Positions 34,104-44,638 of a DNA stretch of 64,000 bases are shown one piece after another. Position 1 is the first letter of the stretch, and every line of letters starts with the position of its first letter. The notes under the pieces are model-generated. The model had not been told where the DNA came from and made no database searches. It saw only the letters and a list, made by a program, of their open reading frames with translations. A program made the translations under genes and the position numbers. Origin of the DNA: UBA2365 sp964594045 (GTDB lineage Bacteria > Bacteroidota > Bacteroidia > Chitinophagales > Saprospiraceae); assembly GCA_964594045.1 (NCBI GenBank), contig CAZQKR010000019.1, positions 23,261-87,260 on the forward strand. Reading direction: 5' to 3'.

Positions 34104-35462
34104 ATGAAAAGGGTCCAGAAAGTCTCAGATGCAGTCAATCCGCACAACATACCTCCGGGAAGCATTGTTTACACTGGTGGAAATGCCGGCACACCGCAGG
34201 TATTGTTAAAAGAACTGATCAACAACACTCAGATCAAGGACATAGAATTGCTCAGTTTGCTTCTGCTTGGTGACATTGCAGACCTGTTTTCTCCGGAAAC
34301 CTGCGAGCGCATCATGCACCGGGTGATTTTTTCAGGGCCTTATTCCAGGAATGCCTTAAATGACGGGTATGCAACCTACCAGCTGATGCACCTGTCGGAC
34401 ATTCCCAACCAGTTGCGGAATTACCTGATGCCGGATGTGGTCCTGATGTGTGTTTCCGGACCGGACAACGGTGGAAATTACAGTTATGGTACCACTGTGG
34501 AAGGTTTACAGGCTGCTGTCACAACTGCCAAAGCCAAGGGCGGATTAGTCATTGCCGAGCGCAACGCTAAAATGCCTTTTGTGCTGGGTACAACTATACA
34601 TGAATCTGAAATAGACTTTCTGGTTGATGCAGACTACGAACTTCCTGTTTCTCCTGCAGCACAGCCGGATGAGACCTCAATGAGGATCGGCAAACTGGTG
34701 GCAGAGCTTTTCATTGAAGACGGCACAACTCTCCAGTATGGAATCGGAGAAGTACCTGAAGCTGTGACTGATGCGATCATTGCCAAAGGCGTCAAGGACA
34801 TCGGGATCTATACGGAGCTTTTTGCCGATGCCATGAGGAAGCTGATCGTGGAAGGTATTGTAACCAACAGGTATTCTGATCTCAATTTTGCCACATCCAC
34901 TCTTTTCCTCGCCAATTCACAGGAAGGATATGACTGGCTCAACTTCAACAGCTCGGTCCAAAGCCGGCCGTGTAACATAACCAACAGCGTCCTGAATATC
35001 GCAAGACAACATAAGATGATCGCCATCAACAGCGCCATCGGAGTTGACCTCCATGGCAATATCTGGGCGGACTCCATAAAAGGAAGAAGCGTTTACAGTG
35101 GCATCGGAGGACAGGCTGACTTTCTCAGAGGTTCCTATCAGGCAAAACAGGGATTCGGTATCATTGCCATGAAATCTACCACGGACTCCGGAAAATCCAA
35201 AATATCCATATTAAGTCCGGAAGGCATTACCACAACAGCCATCCCGGCTGACCCGGTCGTGATCGTTACGGAAAACGGAGCCTTCAACCCTAAAGGACTG
35301 AATATCACAGAACACGCCATAGGGATCGCTCACCTTGCGGAACCTGAAACCTGTGATCAATTGCTCAAACACATTTTTGACAGCCCGGCTTACTTTAAAC
35401 CGAGACAGGCTTTACGAAATGGCAGACCAAAAGGGTTCATACCCTATGAAGCGATATTTTAA
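34104..35462 (+). CDS. Acetyl-CoA hydrolase / 4-hydroxybutyrate CoA-transferase family protein
   Basis: A 452-residue CoA-transferase family I enzyme. The N-terminal half contains GSIVYTGGNAGTPQVLLKEL, and the C-terminal half QYGIGEVPEAVTDAI, then IYTELFADAMRKLIVEG and the glycine-rich IGGQADFLRGSYQAKQGFGI. These fit the acetyl-CoA hydrolase/transferase family, in which a Glu forms the CoA thioester. Likely roles are CoA exchange between acetyl-CoA and carboxylic acids such as 4-hydroxybutyrate, butyrate or succinate; the acid cannot be named. No partner pathway genes are adjacent. Confidence 0.9.
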   Translation: MKRVQKVSDAVNPHNIPPGSIVYTGGNAGTPQVLLKELINNTQIKDIELLSLLLLGDIADLFSPETCERIMHRVIFSGPYSRNALNDGYATYQLMHLSDIPNQLRNYLMPDVVLMCVSGPDNGGNYSYGTTVEGLQAAVTTAKAKGGLVIAERNAKMPFVLGTTIHESEIDFLVDADYELPVSPAAQPDETSMRIGKLVAELFIEDGTTLQYGIGEVPEAVTDAIIAKGVKDIGIYTELFADAMRKLIVEGIVTNRYSDLNFATSTLFLANSQEGYDWLNFNSSVQSRPCNITNSVLNIARQHKMIAINSAIGVDLHGNIWADSIKGRSVYSGIGGQADFLRGSYQAKQGFGIIAMKSTTDSGKSKISILSPEGITTTAIPADPVVIVTENGAFNPKGLNITEHAIGIAHLAEPETCDQLLKHIFDSPAYFKPRQALRNGRPKGFIPYEAIF

Positions 35463-35625
35463 TCAGTCAGCTTTATCATGTAAAACCCTGAAAATACCGG
35501 GATGACACATTTTTGATTTTGAAAGTCAAAGCAGCAGGTTTTAATTAGATCTGCAATAACAAGTGAAATCCATGTTTTGATCCGATGATCAAAAGTTTAT
35601 TTAACTATCTGAATTTAAACATCTT

Positions 35626-36711
35626 ATGGCTTCTAATATCTTATTGCAAGCTTTCAATAGCAAACATCTCCATCTGAACAACCGGATCGCCATGGCACCT
35701 TTGACCAGGTGCCGGGCAATAAACAATGTCGTCAATGAGATGCACGTCCAATATTACAGTTTGCGGGCTGATACAGGACTGATCATCACTGAAGGTACGC
35801 CGGTTTCTCCGGAGGCGATCGGATATCCGGATATTCCCGGGATTTACACGGCTGCACAAATAGAGGCCTGGAAAAAGGTAACTGAAGGCGTTCACCGTAA
35901 AAACGGAAAAATATTTGTTCAGCTGTGGCATGTCGGCAGGGTTTCTCACCCGGTTTTCCTCAACGGACAATTGCCTTTGGCACCTTCTGCCATCCCTTCT
36001 TCCACATTGGCCAGGACAAAGGAAGGAAAACTGGCAAGGCCTATTCCAAAAGCCATGAGTCCGGATGACATCCAGAGAACAATAGAAGATTTCGTAACAG
36101 CTGCCCAAAACGCAATAAAAGCGGGTTTTGACGGTGTGGAGATCCATGGAGCCAACGGATATCTGATCAATCAGTTTTTGTGTGACGGATCCAACCACCG
36201 AACTGACGGATACGGAGGCGATATCCCTTCCAGATCCAGATTTGCCCTTGAAATAGTCAGTTCAGTATGTGATGCCATCGGTTCAGAGAGAACTGCCATC
36301 AGGCTTTCTCCGGGAGGCATCGGAAATGATATTTCAGACTCCGACCCCAAAAGTTTGTATGAATTCCTGATAGGCCAACTGGACAAAATGGATCTGGCTT
36401 ATCTGCACCTGCTGGAACCTTACCAGGATCTGAGTCACTTACCGAATACGGTACAACACATTGCAAAGCATTTCAGACCAATGTATCATGGCACGCTGAT
36501 GATCAACAACGGATTCAATTTTCAGACAGCAAACCAGGTGATTGAAGACGGGCATGCGGACCTGGTCTCTTTTGGGAAGTTATTGATTTCCAATCCTGAC
36601 CTGGTTGAAAGATTCAGAAAAAATGCACCATTGAATGCCTGGGATGAACAAACTTTTTATTCCGAAGGAGCTGAAGGATTTTTGGATTATCCTATGTTGC
36701 AAACCTCTTGA
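35626..36711 (+). CDS. Old Yellow Enzyme family alkene reductase
   Basis: A 361-residue FMN-dependent NADH:flavin oxidoreductase of the Old Yellow Enzyme family, which reduces activated C=C bonds or nitro groups. The barrel start NRIAMAPLTRCRA, the IFVQLWHVGRVSHP strand, the substrate pair His/Asn in GVEIHGANGYLINQFL and RLSPGGIGND in the FMN phosphate region are all present. It is similar to the NemA subgroup. It lies 163 bases after the CoA-transferase gene in the same direction. Confidence 0.94.
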   Translation: MASNILLQAFNSKHLHLNNRIAMAPLTRCRAINNVVNEMHVQYYSLRADTGLIITEGTPVSPEAIGYPDIPGIYTAAQIEAWKKVTEGVHRKNGKIFVQLWHVGRVSHPVFLNGQLPLAPSAIPSSTLARTKEGKLARPIPKAMSPDDIQRTIEDFVTAAQNAIKAGFDGVEIHGANGYLINQFLCDGSNHRTDGYGGDIPSRSRFALEIVSSVCDAIGSERTAIRLSPGGIGNDISDSDPKSLYEFLIGQLDKMDLAYLHLLEPYQDLSHLPNTVQHIAKHFRPMYHGTLMINNGFNFQTANQVIEDGHADLVSFGKLLISNPDLVERFRKNAPLNAWDEQTFYSEGAEGFLDYPMLQTS

Positions 36712-36943
36712 TGAGCTATAACCCGGTAAATTAAAAATCCAAAATATGAAAAATGCCTGAAGGAAAAATGGCTTAATTACCCTTCAGCCAGATAAATAAG
36801 ATTTTAATCGATTCTGGCATAGTAATTATTTATTTTCCCGGGATCATTGAACTATTTAACTTTTTGGAAAAGGTTATTTTTCCTCAATATTTTCACTTTA
36901 CAGTTTAAAAAGCTTAAAATTGCCTTTCAATAATGAATGTATC

Positions 36944-38359
36944 ATGCAAATCAGATTTAATGGTGCTGCAAGGCAGGTAACGGGTTCATGTCACCTCATT
37001 ACATTGGATAACGGGTTCAAAATTCTGCTGGACTGTGGTCTTTTCCAGGGTCATGGAAAGCAATCCTGGCTCGAAAACAACAAATGGCATTTCAAACCGG
37101 AGGAAGTTGATGTGGTCATTGTTTCACATGCCCATACGGACCATACCGGCAGATTGCCCCAACTGGTAAAAGATGGTTTCAAGGGCCGGATATACAGCAC
37201 GGGAGCCACCAAGGATCTCTGCGCGATCATGTTGCTCGACTCTGCTCAGATCCAGGAAAAGGATATTGAATGGTACAATGATAAATTACTGGACAAAAGA
37301 AAAAAAGAGCGTAAAGACCTGGAACCCAGGGTGCCGTTATATACTGTTGAAGATATTGAGCCGACCATGCGGAAATTCATTGGTTGTCCTTATGAAAAAT
37401 GGATCAGGATCAACGATGATGTAGAAGTGCTTTTCAGAGATGCCGGCCATATCCTGGGCAGTGCTTCCGTGACGCTGAGAATTCGGGAGAACGGAACGCA
37501 GAAAACCCTTGGTTTTACCGGAGACATCGGAAGACCCGACCGGCCTATCCTGAAAGACCCTGTTCCGATGCCCGAAGTGGATTATCTGATCATGGAATCT
37601 ACCTATGGCGACAGGATCCACGAATCCAAATCTGACCAGTTTGATCAATTGTTGCAAGTCATCGAAAATACATGCCTCAAAAAGAAGGGTAAACTGATCA
37701 TTCCCGCATTCAGTATCGGCCGAACTCAGGAGATCATTTACATCATGGACCAGATGGCAACTGCCGGATTATTGCCCAAAATTCCCGTATATGTGGATAG
37801 TCCGCTGGCGATCAACGCAATACCGATTTATACTGCTCATCCCGAATGTTTTGACAAAGACATGCACGACTATATGTTACGGGATAGTAACCCTTTTGGA
37901 TTCAACGATTTACATTATACCAGATCCGTGGAGGAATCAAAGGCCATCAACAACAACAGAAAGCCTTCCATCATCATCAGCGCTTCGGGTATGATGATTG
38001 CGGGACGGGTGCGACACCATTTATTCAACAATGTGGAGGACCCGAAAAGCACTTTCCTGATGGTAGGCTATTGTTCGCCCGACAGCCTTGGTGCAGTACT
38101 GATGAGAAAACCTGAAACCATTCGTATTTTCGGTGAAGAAAAGGAAGTCAGGGCAGATGTGGTGAGAATGGATTCCTTTTCCGCTCATGGAGATAAAAAA
38201 GAGATGCTCGATTTCATCAGTAATCAGCGCGGACATGTTCAAAAACTTATTCTGGTCCACGGTGAATACGACACTCAGAAAGCTTTCAAATCAGAACTCA
38301 GGTACAACGGTTTTGATCATGTGATCATTCCGGAAATGTATGAACTGGTCTGGTTGTAA
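36944..38359 (+). CDS. MBL-fold beta-CASP RNA-processing nuclease
   Basis: A metallo-beta-lactamase fold hydrolase with beta-CASP and RNA-specificity domains, 471 residues from the ATG at 36944. The zinc motif HAHTDH lies at 62-67; then GHILGSASV, GFTGDIGR, MESTYGDRIH and the beta-CASP segment IPAFSIGRTQEIIYIMDQM, and the C-terminal SFSAHGDKKEML and LVHGEYDTQKAF. This is the CPSF73/Ysh1-like bacterial class, thought to cut RNA as endo- or 5' exonuclease. An 8-bp stem ACCGGTAA/TTACCGGT lies downstream at 38409-38445 without a T run. Confidence 0.93.
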   Translation: MQIRFNGAARQVTGSCHLITLDNGFKILLDCGLFQGHGKQSWLENNKWHFKPEEVDVVIVSHAHTDHTGRLPQLVKDGFKGRIYSTGATKDLCAIMLLDSAQIQEKDIEWYNDKLLDKRKKERKDLEPRVPLYTVEDIEPTMRKFIGCPYEKWIRINDDVEVLFRDAGHILGSASVTLRIRENGTQKTLGFTGDIGRPDRPILKDPVPMPEVDYLIMESTYGDRIHESKSDQFDQLLQVIENTCLKKKGKLIIPAFSIGRTQEIIYIMDQMATAGLLPKIPVYVDSPLAINAIPIYTAHPECFDKDMHDYMLRDSNPFGFNDLHYTRSVEESKAINNNRKPSIIISASGMMIAGRVRHHLFNNVEDPKSTFLMVGYCSPDSLGAVLMRKPETIRIFGEEKEVRADVVRMDSFSAHGDKKEMLDFISNQRGHVQKLILVHGEYDTQKAFKSELRYNGFDHVIIPEMYELVWL

Positions 38360-38501
38360 CAAATTCCTGATTTTGCCGTTTAAATTCAGGATGCAGAAAA
38401 CAAAACTGACCGGTAAAATATTGTGAACGCAACATTATTACCGGTTCTGCGCCTGATTCCTGTATTACAGCTCATTTGCCATTTATAAAAAATTATAAGT
38501 G

Positions 38502-40022
38502 ATGGTTAAAAAAGGTTTTATTTTATTGATAATCAGTTGGATCAGCTTTACAGGCTGTAACAGGTATGATTTTGAAGATCCCTGGGAAAAGATCACAGAT
38601 GCTGAATATGCCATCCCTTTGATCAATTCGAAAATTACGGTTGAAAACGCACTTTCCGGCCAGGATCCTAATCTTGGCATATTTTTCGATGATGATGGCA
38701 CAGTTATTTTGAAATACAGTTCGGATATCATTAAAAAACAGGCAGTCGAAATTTTCAAACCCATTGTGTTTCCTTCAGCTTTGTATTTTGTTGACAGCAC
38801 GCTTCAGGTGAGATTTGATCAACTGGGAAATTACAACGTCCAGAAAGGTACGATCAGAGGCGATTCCATCAGATTCGTCTTCACTTCTCATTTTAACGAG
38901 CCGGTACAGATCAAAATGACAATCCCGGAAGCGTTTGACCTCACCGGGACTTTTTCCAAAACCATTACGATACAGCCCAACAGCACTTTGATCACGCCGT
39001 TGTATTCTCTTAGGGGATATAATTTTGTATCTCCCAACAACTACCTGACTTTCAGTTATGATGCAAGAAAACAAAACGGAGAACGAGTGCTTTTGGATGA
39101 TGCACATTTCCAGTTCACTTACTTTCTTTTTGATTTTGTACAGGGCTATCTGGGCCAACATACCCAGAAACTGAACCAACATGAGATTAAGGTCAATATT
39201 TTCAGGCAATGGAAAGGCGGATTGCTCGAATTTGCAGATCCAAAAGTAACCGTCAGAATGGACAATTCATTTGGATTTCCTGTAAAAGCCGTGATCAACA
39301 AATTCGAGATCACTCAATTGGGCGGACAATCCGTTCAATTGCAGAGCTCAGTTTTTGACAACGATATTTATTTTGAATACCCCGGATTGAATGAGATCGG
39401 TGAGGTCAAATCCACCACATTTAATTTTGATAAAAACAATTCCAATTTTGCCACAGCCTTTAACCAAAAACTGACCGGAGTCAGCTATGATCTGGATGCG
39501 ATCGTCAATCCGGAAGATGATCCTGATTTCGTCGGATTTTACAGCCACAACAGTTATTATCTGCTCAATGTTGCTGTTGAGCTACCTCTGATTTTCAGAG
39601 CGGAAAATTTTCAGATCGAACAGGAAATCGATTTTGAAAGTCCTATAAAAAATCTGGAGGAAGTCGGGGAATTTGAAATTAAATCCTACATCACCAATCT
39701 TTTCCCGGTTGATGTCTATGCCCAACTTTACTTTATGGATAATAGCGGTCAAAAGATCGATTCATTGTTTACCGTGGGTGAAAAGCATTTCAAGGCAGGC
39801 ATGCTCAATCCTGACGGAACGGTCAGTCCGGGAGAGATCGCTGAACCGGATTTTATTAAATTTGGTCCTGAAAGGAAAAATCTGCTATCCAATTCTGCAA
39901 AAGTCCAGGCAAAGGTTCGTTTGTCCACCAATAACGTTTCGGGCAATTACACCAGGATCACCAAAAACATGGGGCTTGATGTCCAGATGGGTTTGAGGTT
40001 CAAAGCTGACTTCAGCAGGTGA
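38502..40022 (+). CDS. Exported lipoprotein of unknown function
   Basis: I do not recognise a family for this 506-residue protein. A signal peptide with lipobox FTGC (Cys19) predicts a lipoprotein, followed by PWEKITDAEYAIPLINSKIT, a start often seen in Bacteroidota proteins of this kind. The rest is rich in beta-strand patterns and has no membrane helix. It precedes the DUF5723 outer-membrane-type protein by 180 bases in the same orientation; the two probably function together at the outer membrane. The ATG at 38502 is preferred to a GTG one codon upstream. Confidence 0.8.
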   Translation: MVKKGFILLIISWISFTGCNRYDFEDPWEKITDAEYAIPLINSKITVENALSGQDPNLGIFFDDDGTVILKYSSDIIKKQAVEIFKPIVFPSALYFVDSTLQVRFDQLGNYNVQKGTIRGDSIRFVFTSHFNEPVQIKMTIPEAFDLTGTFSKTITIQPNSTLITPLYSLRGYNFVSPNNYLTFSYDARKQNGERVLLDDAHFQFTYFLFDFVQGYLGQHTQKLNQHEIKVNIFRQWKGGLLEFADPKVTVRMDNSFGFPVKAVINKFEITQLGGQSVQLQSSVFDNDIYFEYPGLNEIGEVKSTTFNFDKNNSNFATAFNQKLTGVSYDLDAIVNPEDDPDFVGFYSHNSYYLLNVAVELPLIFRAENFQIEQEIDFESPIKNLEEVGEFEIKSYITNLFPVDVYAQLYFMDNSGQKIDSLFTVGEKHFKAGMLNPDGTVSPGEIAEPDFIKFGPERKNLLSNSAKVQAKVRLSTNNVSGNYTRITKNMGLDVQMGLRFKADFSR

Positions 40023-40202
40023 ACCCATCAGGTATCAAAAGATTGATCCGGATCATGATCTTAATTATTTCTTAAAATATAGGAACTTCATAACAAAAAA
40101 GAAAAACATCCGGTTTTTCATAAATCATGGAAAACTACAAAGAAGCAATAAAACATCATTATTACACAAATCATTTCATTTTTAAGCATTAATATCCATA
40201 AA

Positions 40203-41480
40203 ATGAACATAAAATACAATCTGTTAATATTATTTCTGCTTTTCATACCCGTTTTTGGATTGAAGGCACAATCGGAATTGTCCGGATATTTCATGAATAA
40301 TACCGGTACTGATCTTTATCTTAATCCGGTGAAAACCACTGATGCAAGGCTGAGCTGGATACTTCCGTCAGGTTATTACGGCCATGGGATCAACGGTTCT
40401 TCCGTGCTGAAATTATTCAGGAAAGGCGGAATTTCATCAGCCAGGCTGACAGATGATCTGAAATCCCAGAACTCCATGCTGTTTGGTGTTCAGTTGAGCC
40501 TTTTCGGCTTCAATTACAGCCAGGATAATTTTTCGGTGCAGTTCGGGCAGAACCTGAAAAGCCACTTGCAGGTGGATTACAACTTTACCCTTGTGGATAT
40601 GATTCTCAACGGCAACGCCCGTTATATCGGGGAAAATGTCAACATCGGGCCTTACCTGGATGCACTGATGTACAACGAGCTTTATCTTGGTGGTTCCTAT
40701 ATGATAGGCAACCTGCGGCTCGGGGCAAAAATTAAAAAACTCAATGGGATCGCTCAGGCATATACCCCACAAAACACATTTTCCATCTATACCGATGACA
40801 AGATCTACGAACTGAGTTTCACCAATAAATACCATCTGCATACCAATATGTATACAGACAACTGGAGCAATGTGTGGCAATCATTGAAATTCTGGGGCAA
40901 TAATGGCTGGGCATTTGATTTCGGGATCGAAGCCAATATTGATGAACAGTTCAAGGTTTCCGCAGCACTGCTGGACATGGGGTCAATCAATTGGAAAAAC
41001 AATGCCAAAAAGATCATTTCTGAAGGAACTTATGACATCAATGGCATCAATCTGGAGGGCATTTTCACAGACACCATTTCTATTTTTGATTTTGATACCC
41101 TCGGCAATTTATTCCATTTCGATGTAGTCGAAGCCTCCTATCGCTCCCCGCTTCCTGTACAATTATTCCTGGGTTTTCAGTATTTTCCGGATGAACAATG
41201 GGAAGTCAATGCCTTGTATTATGACAGGTTTTCTGCCGGTCGCTCACATCCTGCCTTCATGGTCCAGGGAAAATACAAGCCTTCCGAATATTTCCACACG
41301 GGTTTGAGTTATACCATCAATCGTTACTCGTATTTCAACATTGGCTGGACAGCAGAATTGCATGCAAAGTGGTTCCATGCTTTTATTGCCATGGACAATT
41401 TAACAGACATCTTCACTCCGCTTTCCAGTGATTATTTTAATATCCGTATGGGTACGATGGTGGATCTTTGGAGTGAATGA
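40203..41480 (+). CDS. DUF5723-like outer-membrane barrel protein
   Basis: A 425-residue protein with a signal peptide (cleavage near LKAQ) and many alternating strands ending in an aromatic-rich C terminus, as expected of an outer-membrane beta barrel. The segment LYLNPVKTTDARLSWILPSG near the mature N terminus and the barrel-like repeats (FAMDNLTDIFTPLSS-like end) fit the DUF5723 family, related in layout to PorP/SprF. It follows a lipoprotein gene and ends 8 bases from the convergent queG gene. The function is unknown. Confidence 0.8.
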   Translation: MNIKYNLLILFLLFIPVFGLKAQSELSGYFMNNTGTDLYLNPVKTTDARLSWILPSGYYGHGINGSSVLKLFRKGGISSARLTDDLKSQNSMLFGVQLSLFGFNYSQDNFSVQFGQNLKSHLQVDYNFTLVDMILNGNARYIGENVNIGPYLDALMYNELYLGGSYMIGNLRLGAKIKKLNGIAQAYTPQNTFSIYTDDKIYELSFTNKYHLHTNMYTDNWSNVWQSLKFWGNNGWAFDFGIEANIDEQFKVSAALLDMGSINWKNNAKKIISEGTYDINGINLEGIFTDTISIFDFDTLGNLFHFDVVEASYRSPLPVQLFLGFQYFPDEQWEVNALYYDRFSAGRSHPAFMVQGKYKPSEYFHTGLSYTINRYSYFNIGWTAELHAKWFHAFIAMDNLTDIFTPLSSDYFNIRMGTMVDLWSE

Positions 41481-41488
41481 TAAGAAGG

Positions 41489-42424
41489 TCAAATTTGGAG
41501 GAAATCAATATTGCGTTTTAGCCCGGAATATTTTGCCCGCATAACAGGAGTTCCTCTGAATAATTCATGAAAATCATCTTCTGACAGCTGCTTCCAACCG
41601 GCTTTTCCCAGGTTCAGAAAACTGTCATTGGGTTCAAATTCAGCTTCATCGTGCAGCCTGGCAAAACGGTTCCAGGGGCAAACTTCCATGCAGATATCAC
41701 AACCGAAAACGCGGTTTGCCATTTTTGAACTGAATTCAACGGGGATTTCAGATTTGTTTTCTATTGTCAGATAGGAAATGCATTTCCCCGCATCCAGACT
41801 GTATCCTTCTGCATGTATCGCCTGTGTTGGGCAGGCATCGATGCATCTCCTGCAGTTCCCGCAATGATCTGACGTGAAGGGCAGATCATAATCCAAATCC
41901 ACATCAAGTACCAATTCCGCCAGAAAAAAATAACTGCCTTTCGACGGAGCTATGAGCAAGGTGTTTTTCCCGATCCATCCAAGGCCGGCATTTTTTGCCC
42001 AGGCCCGCTCCAGCACGGGCGCTGAATCAACAAAAATACGTCCGTTCACTACACCGATGTTAGCCTGACAAAGCTTAAGCAATTCACTGAGTTTTTTCTT
42101 CAACACTTTGTGGTAATCCCTTCCAAATGCATACCTGGAGACGATGGGTGCTTCAGGATCGAGCTGCTTTTGATCCGTATAATAAAGATATCCCAGAGAA
42201 ACAATGCTTTTTGCTCCGTCAACCAGCAGAGAAGGGTCAAGTCTTTTTTCAAAGTGATTTTCCATATAGGACATGCCACTATGCTTGCCTGCCTCCAGCC
42301 AGTTTCTCAGACGATCCTCTTCCTCTTCCAGTTTGCGCACCCGGGAAATGCCCACCAGGTCAAAACCCATCTTCAGTGCTGTCTCTTTTATGAAAGCAGT
42401 TTTCAGGTTTTGCCCATGTATCAT
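41489..42424 (-). CDS. queG: Epoxyqueuosine reductase QueG
   Basis: QueG carries out the last step of queuosine synthesis, reducing epoxyqueuosine in tRNA with a cobalamin and two [4Fe-4S] clusters. The 311-residue product shows MGFDLVGISRV at the N terminus, GLGWIGKNTLLIAP in the substrate domain and two cluster motifs: CGNCRRCIDACPTQAI and CDICMEVCPWN. It lies 18 bases after the metG stop and so is co-transcribed with it, a reasonable pairing of two tRNA-related genes. Other queuosine genes are not in the window. Confidence 0.95.
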   Translation of the reverse strand: MIHGQNLKTAFIKETALKMGFDLVGISRVRKLEEEEDRLRNWLEAGKHSGMSYMENHFEKRLDPSLLVDGAKSIVSLGYLYYTDQKQLDPEAPIVSRYAFGRDYHKVLKKKLSELLKLCQANIGVVNGRIFVDSAPVLERAWAKNAGLGWIGKNTLLIAPSKGSYFFLAELVLDVDLDYDLPFTSDHCGNCRRCIDACPTQAIHAEGYSLDAGKCISYLTIENKSEIPVEFSSKMANRVFGCDICMEVCPWNRFARLHDEAEFEPNDSFLNLGKAGWKQLSEDDFHELFRGTPVMRAKYSGLKRNIDFLQI

Positions 42425-42442
42425 GGCTGAATAATTTAAGGA

Positions 42443-44638
42443 TCAGCTGACAATACTACCTGATTTCCAGGCTTTTTTCGGGCTTATAAAGCTCAGTTTC
42501 CCATTTTCGCCTGAAGCGGTCAGGATCATACCATTGGATTCGATCCCGCGGATCTTACGGGGCTCAAGATTGACTAAAACCACTACCTCCTGACCAATGA
42601 TGTCCTGCGGAGCAAAGCTCTCAGCAATTCCTGATACCACTGTTCTGGTCTCAAAGCCGAGATCCAGCGTCAGTTTCAATAATTTATCTGCTTTCTCCAC
42701 TTTTTCCGCGCTGATAATGACGGCTGTTCTCAGGTCCATTCTGGCAAAAACATCATAGCTGATCGGCTCCTTGACTTCCGGATAATCAGCCTGAACCGGC
42801 TCTATTTCTGTTTTTGCTGTCTTTATCTCCTTATCTACCGCGACAACTTTTTGAGGCTCGGCCACTGCTCCTGATCCAAGCTTATCTTTTTGCTGCCTGA
42901 TCATCTCATCGTCCATTTTGGAAAACAGGTGTGCAGGCTCATTCAACTGATGTCCGACTTCTATCAGTGACTCACCGAGTGATAAAGCTTCAAGCAATTC
43001 GAGTAATTCTCCCTGTTCTGTGATGTGCGGCAGGTTGAGCATTTTCCTCATCTTATCCGAAGTAAAAGGCATAAATGGCCTGATGACCACCGAAAGTGAG
43101 GTCACGATCTGCAATGCCAGGTTCATGATCGCATCCACGGTTTCAGGGTCTTCCTTCTGAAGTTTCCAGGGTTCATTGAACTGCAGCAATTGGTTACCTT
43201 TCGTAGAGATCTCCATGACGGTCCTGAGCGCACTCCTGAAATCAAAATTGCGCAGATATTCGTTCAGATCCTGGATATCATCATGCAGTCCGATCATTTC
43301 CGTTTCGAAAAAACCACCCAGTTCCGTTTCCCAGACACCTTCAAAAGTAGCATCCTCGTCGAAAGCAGGTACCTGGCCTTTGTAGAATTTATGTGTCAAC
43401 ACAAACACCCTGTTGACAAAATTCGCCAGATTATTGACCAGTTCATTGTTATTGCTGTCCTGAAAATTTTTCCAGGTAAATTCCGAGTCTTTCAGCTCGG
43501 GCATGTTTTTGATCATGTTGTAACGTAGCTCATCTACCCTGTCAGAAAAGTCTTCCAGGTATTCGTTGACCCAGACCGCCCAGTTGCGCGAAGTTGAAAT
43601 TTTATCACCTTCCAGGTTCATAAATTGATTTGCCGGAACATTGATTGGCAGATTATAATCGCCTTTTGCTTTGAGGATAGCCGGAAAGATCAGGCAGTGA
43701 AACACGATGTTGTCTTTTCCGATGAAATGGATCAAAGCAGTATCCTTATCCTGCCAGTATCTTTTCCAGTCTTTACCATGATCGATCGCCCATTGTTTGG
43801 TGGCGCTGATGTAACCGATTGGTGCATCCATCCAGACATACAGTTTTTTCCCTTCTGCGCCCGGAATTTCAGCAGGCACATCCACGCCCCAATCCAGATC
43901 CCTTGACATGGCCCTGGGTTGCAAACCACTGTCGAGCCATGATTTACACTGACCGATCACATGGTTTTTCCAGGTATCCGGATAATGGTGTTCTTCGCCA
44001 TCCAGTTTTCCATCTATAATATATTCGCGCAGCCAACTTTCATATTTATCCAAAGGCAAGTACCAGTGAGTTGTTTTTCTCAATACCGGTTTTTCATGCG
44101 TCAAAGTGGAAATCGGATTGATCAGTTCCATGGGACTCAGTGTGGAACCGCATTTCTCACACTGATCTCCATAAGCGCTTTCAAACCCGCATTTCGGGCA
44201 AGTCCCCATGATGTAACGGTCTGCAAGAAACTGATGTGCCTTTTCATCAAAATACTGTTCTGATTCTTCCTCAACGAACTCCCCTTTTTTATAGAGATCA
44301 AGAAAGAATTCCTTTGCTGTTTCGTGGTGTATCTCTGCGGAAGTTCTGTGGTATATGTCGAAAGAAATACCCAATTTTGAGAATGCATCCACAAACATGT
44401 GATGGTATTTATCGATGATCTCCTGCGGCGTGATCCCCTCTTTTTTTGCCCGAACAGTAATGGCCGCCCCATGTTCATCTGAACCACAGATATACACCAC
44501 CTCTTTCCCCATCAATCTGAGAAAACGCACATAAATATCAGCAGGAATATAGGCTCCGCAAAGGTGGCCTATGTGCAGCGGTCCGTTGGCATAAGGCAAT
44601 GCGGACGTTACAAGGTATCTTTCTGGATTCAATATCAT
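42443..44638 (-). CDS. metG: Methionyl-tRNA synthetase
   Basis: Charges tRNA-Met with methionine. The 731-residue protein includes the C-terminal tRNA-binding (EMAP-like) domain. The HIGH motif is at residues 22-25 in PLHIGHLCGAY; the zinc knuckle has CPKC and CEKC; the KMSKS loop is KISTS in GDKISTSRNWAVW. The anticodon-binding helices follow, and the C-terminal domain covers about 625-731 (DLRTAVIISAEKVEKADKLL, IVVLVNLEPRKIRG in part). It heads a metG-queG unit; a minus-strand TAATTTTG box lies about 46-53 bases upstream. Confidence 0.97.
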   Translation of the reverse strand: MILNPERYLVTSALPYANGPLHIGHLCGAYIPADIYVRFLRLMGKEVVYICGSDEHGAAITVRAKKEGITPQEIIDKYHHMFVDAFSKLGISFDIYHRTSAEIHHETAKEFFLDLYKKGEFVEEESEQYFDEKAHQFLADRYIMGTCPKCGFESAYGDQCEKCGSTLSPMELINPISTLTHEKPVLRKTTHWYLPLDKYESWLREYIIDGKLDGEEHHYPDTWKNHVIGQCKSWLDSGLQPRAMSRDLDWGVDVPAEIPGAEGKKLYVWMDAPIGYISATKQWAIDHGKDWKRYWQDKDTALIHFIGKDNIVFHCLIFPAILKAKGDYNLPINVPANQFMNLEGDKISTSRNWAVWVNEYLEDFSDRVDELRYNMIKNMPELKDSEFTWKNFQDSNNNELVNNLANFVNRVFVLTHKFYKGQVPAFDEDATFEGVWETELGGFFETEMIGLHDDIQDLNEYLRNFDFRSALRTVMEISTKGNQLLQFNEPWKLQKEDPETVDAIMNLALQIVTSLSVVIRPFMPFTSDKMRKMLNLPHITEQGELLELLEALSLGESLIEVGHQLNEPAHLFSKMDDEMIRQQKDKLGSGAVAEPQKVVAVDKEIKTAKTEIEPVQADYPEVKEPISYDVFARMDLRTAVIISAEKVEKADKLLKLTLDLGFETRTVVSGIAESFAPQDIIGQEVVVLVNLEPRKIRGIESNGMILTASGENGKLSFISPKKAWKSGSIVS

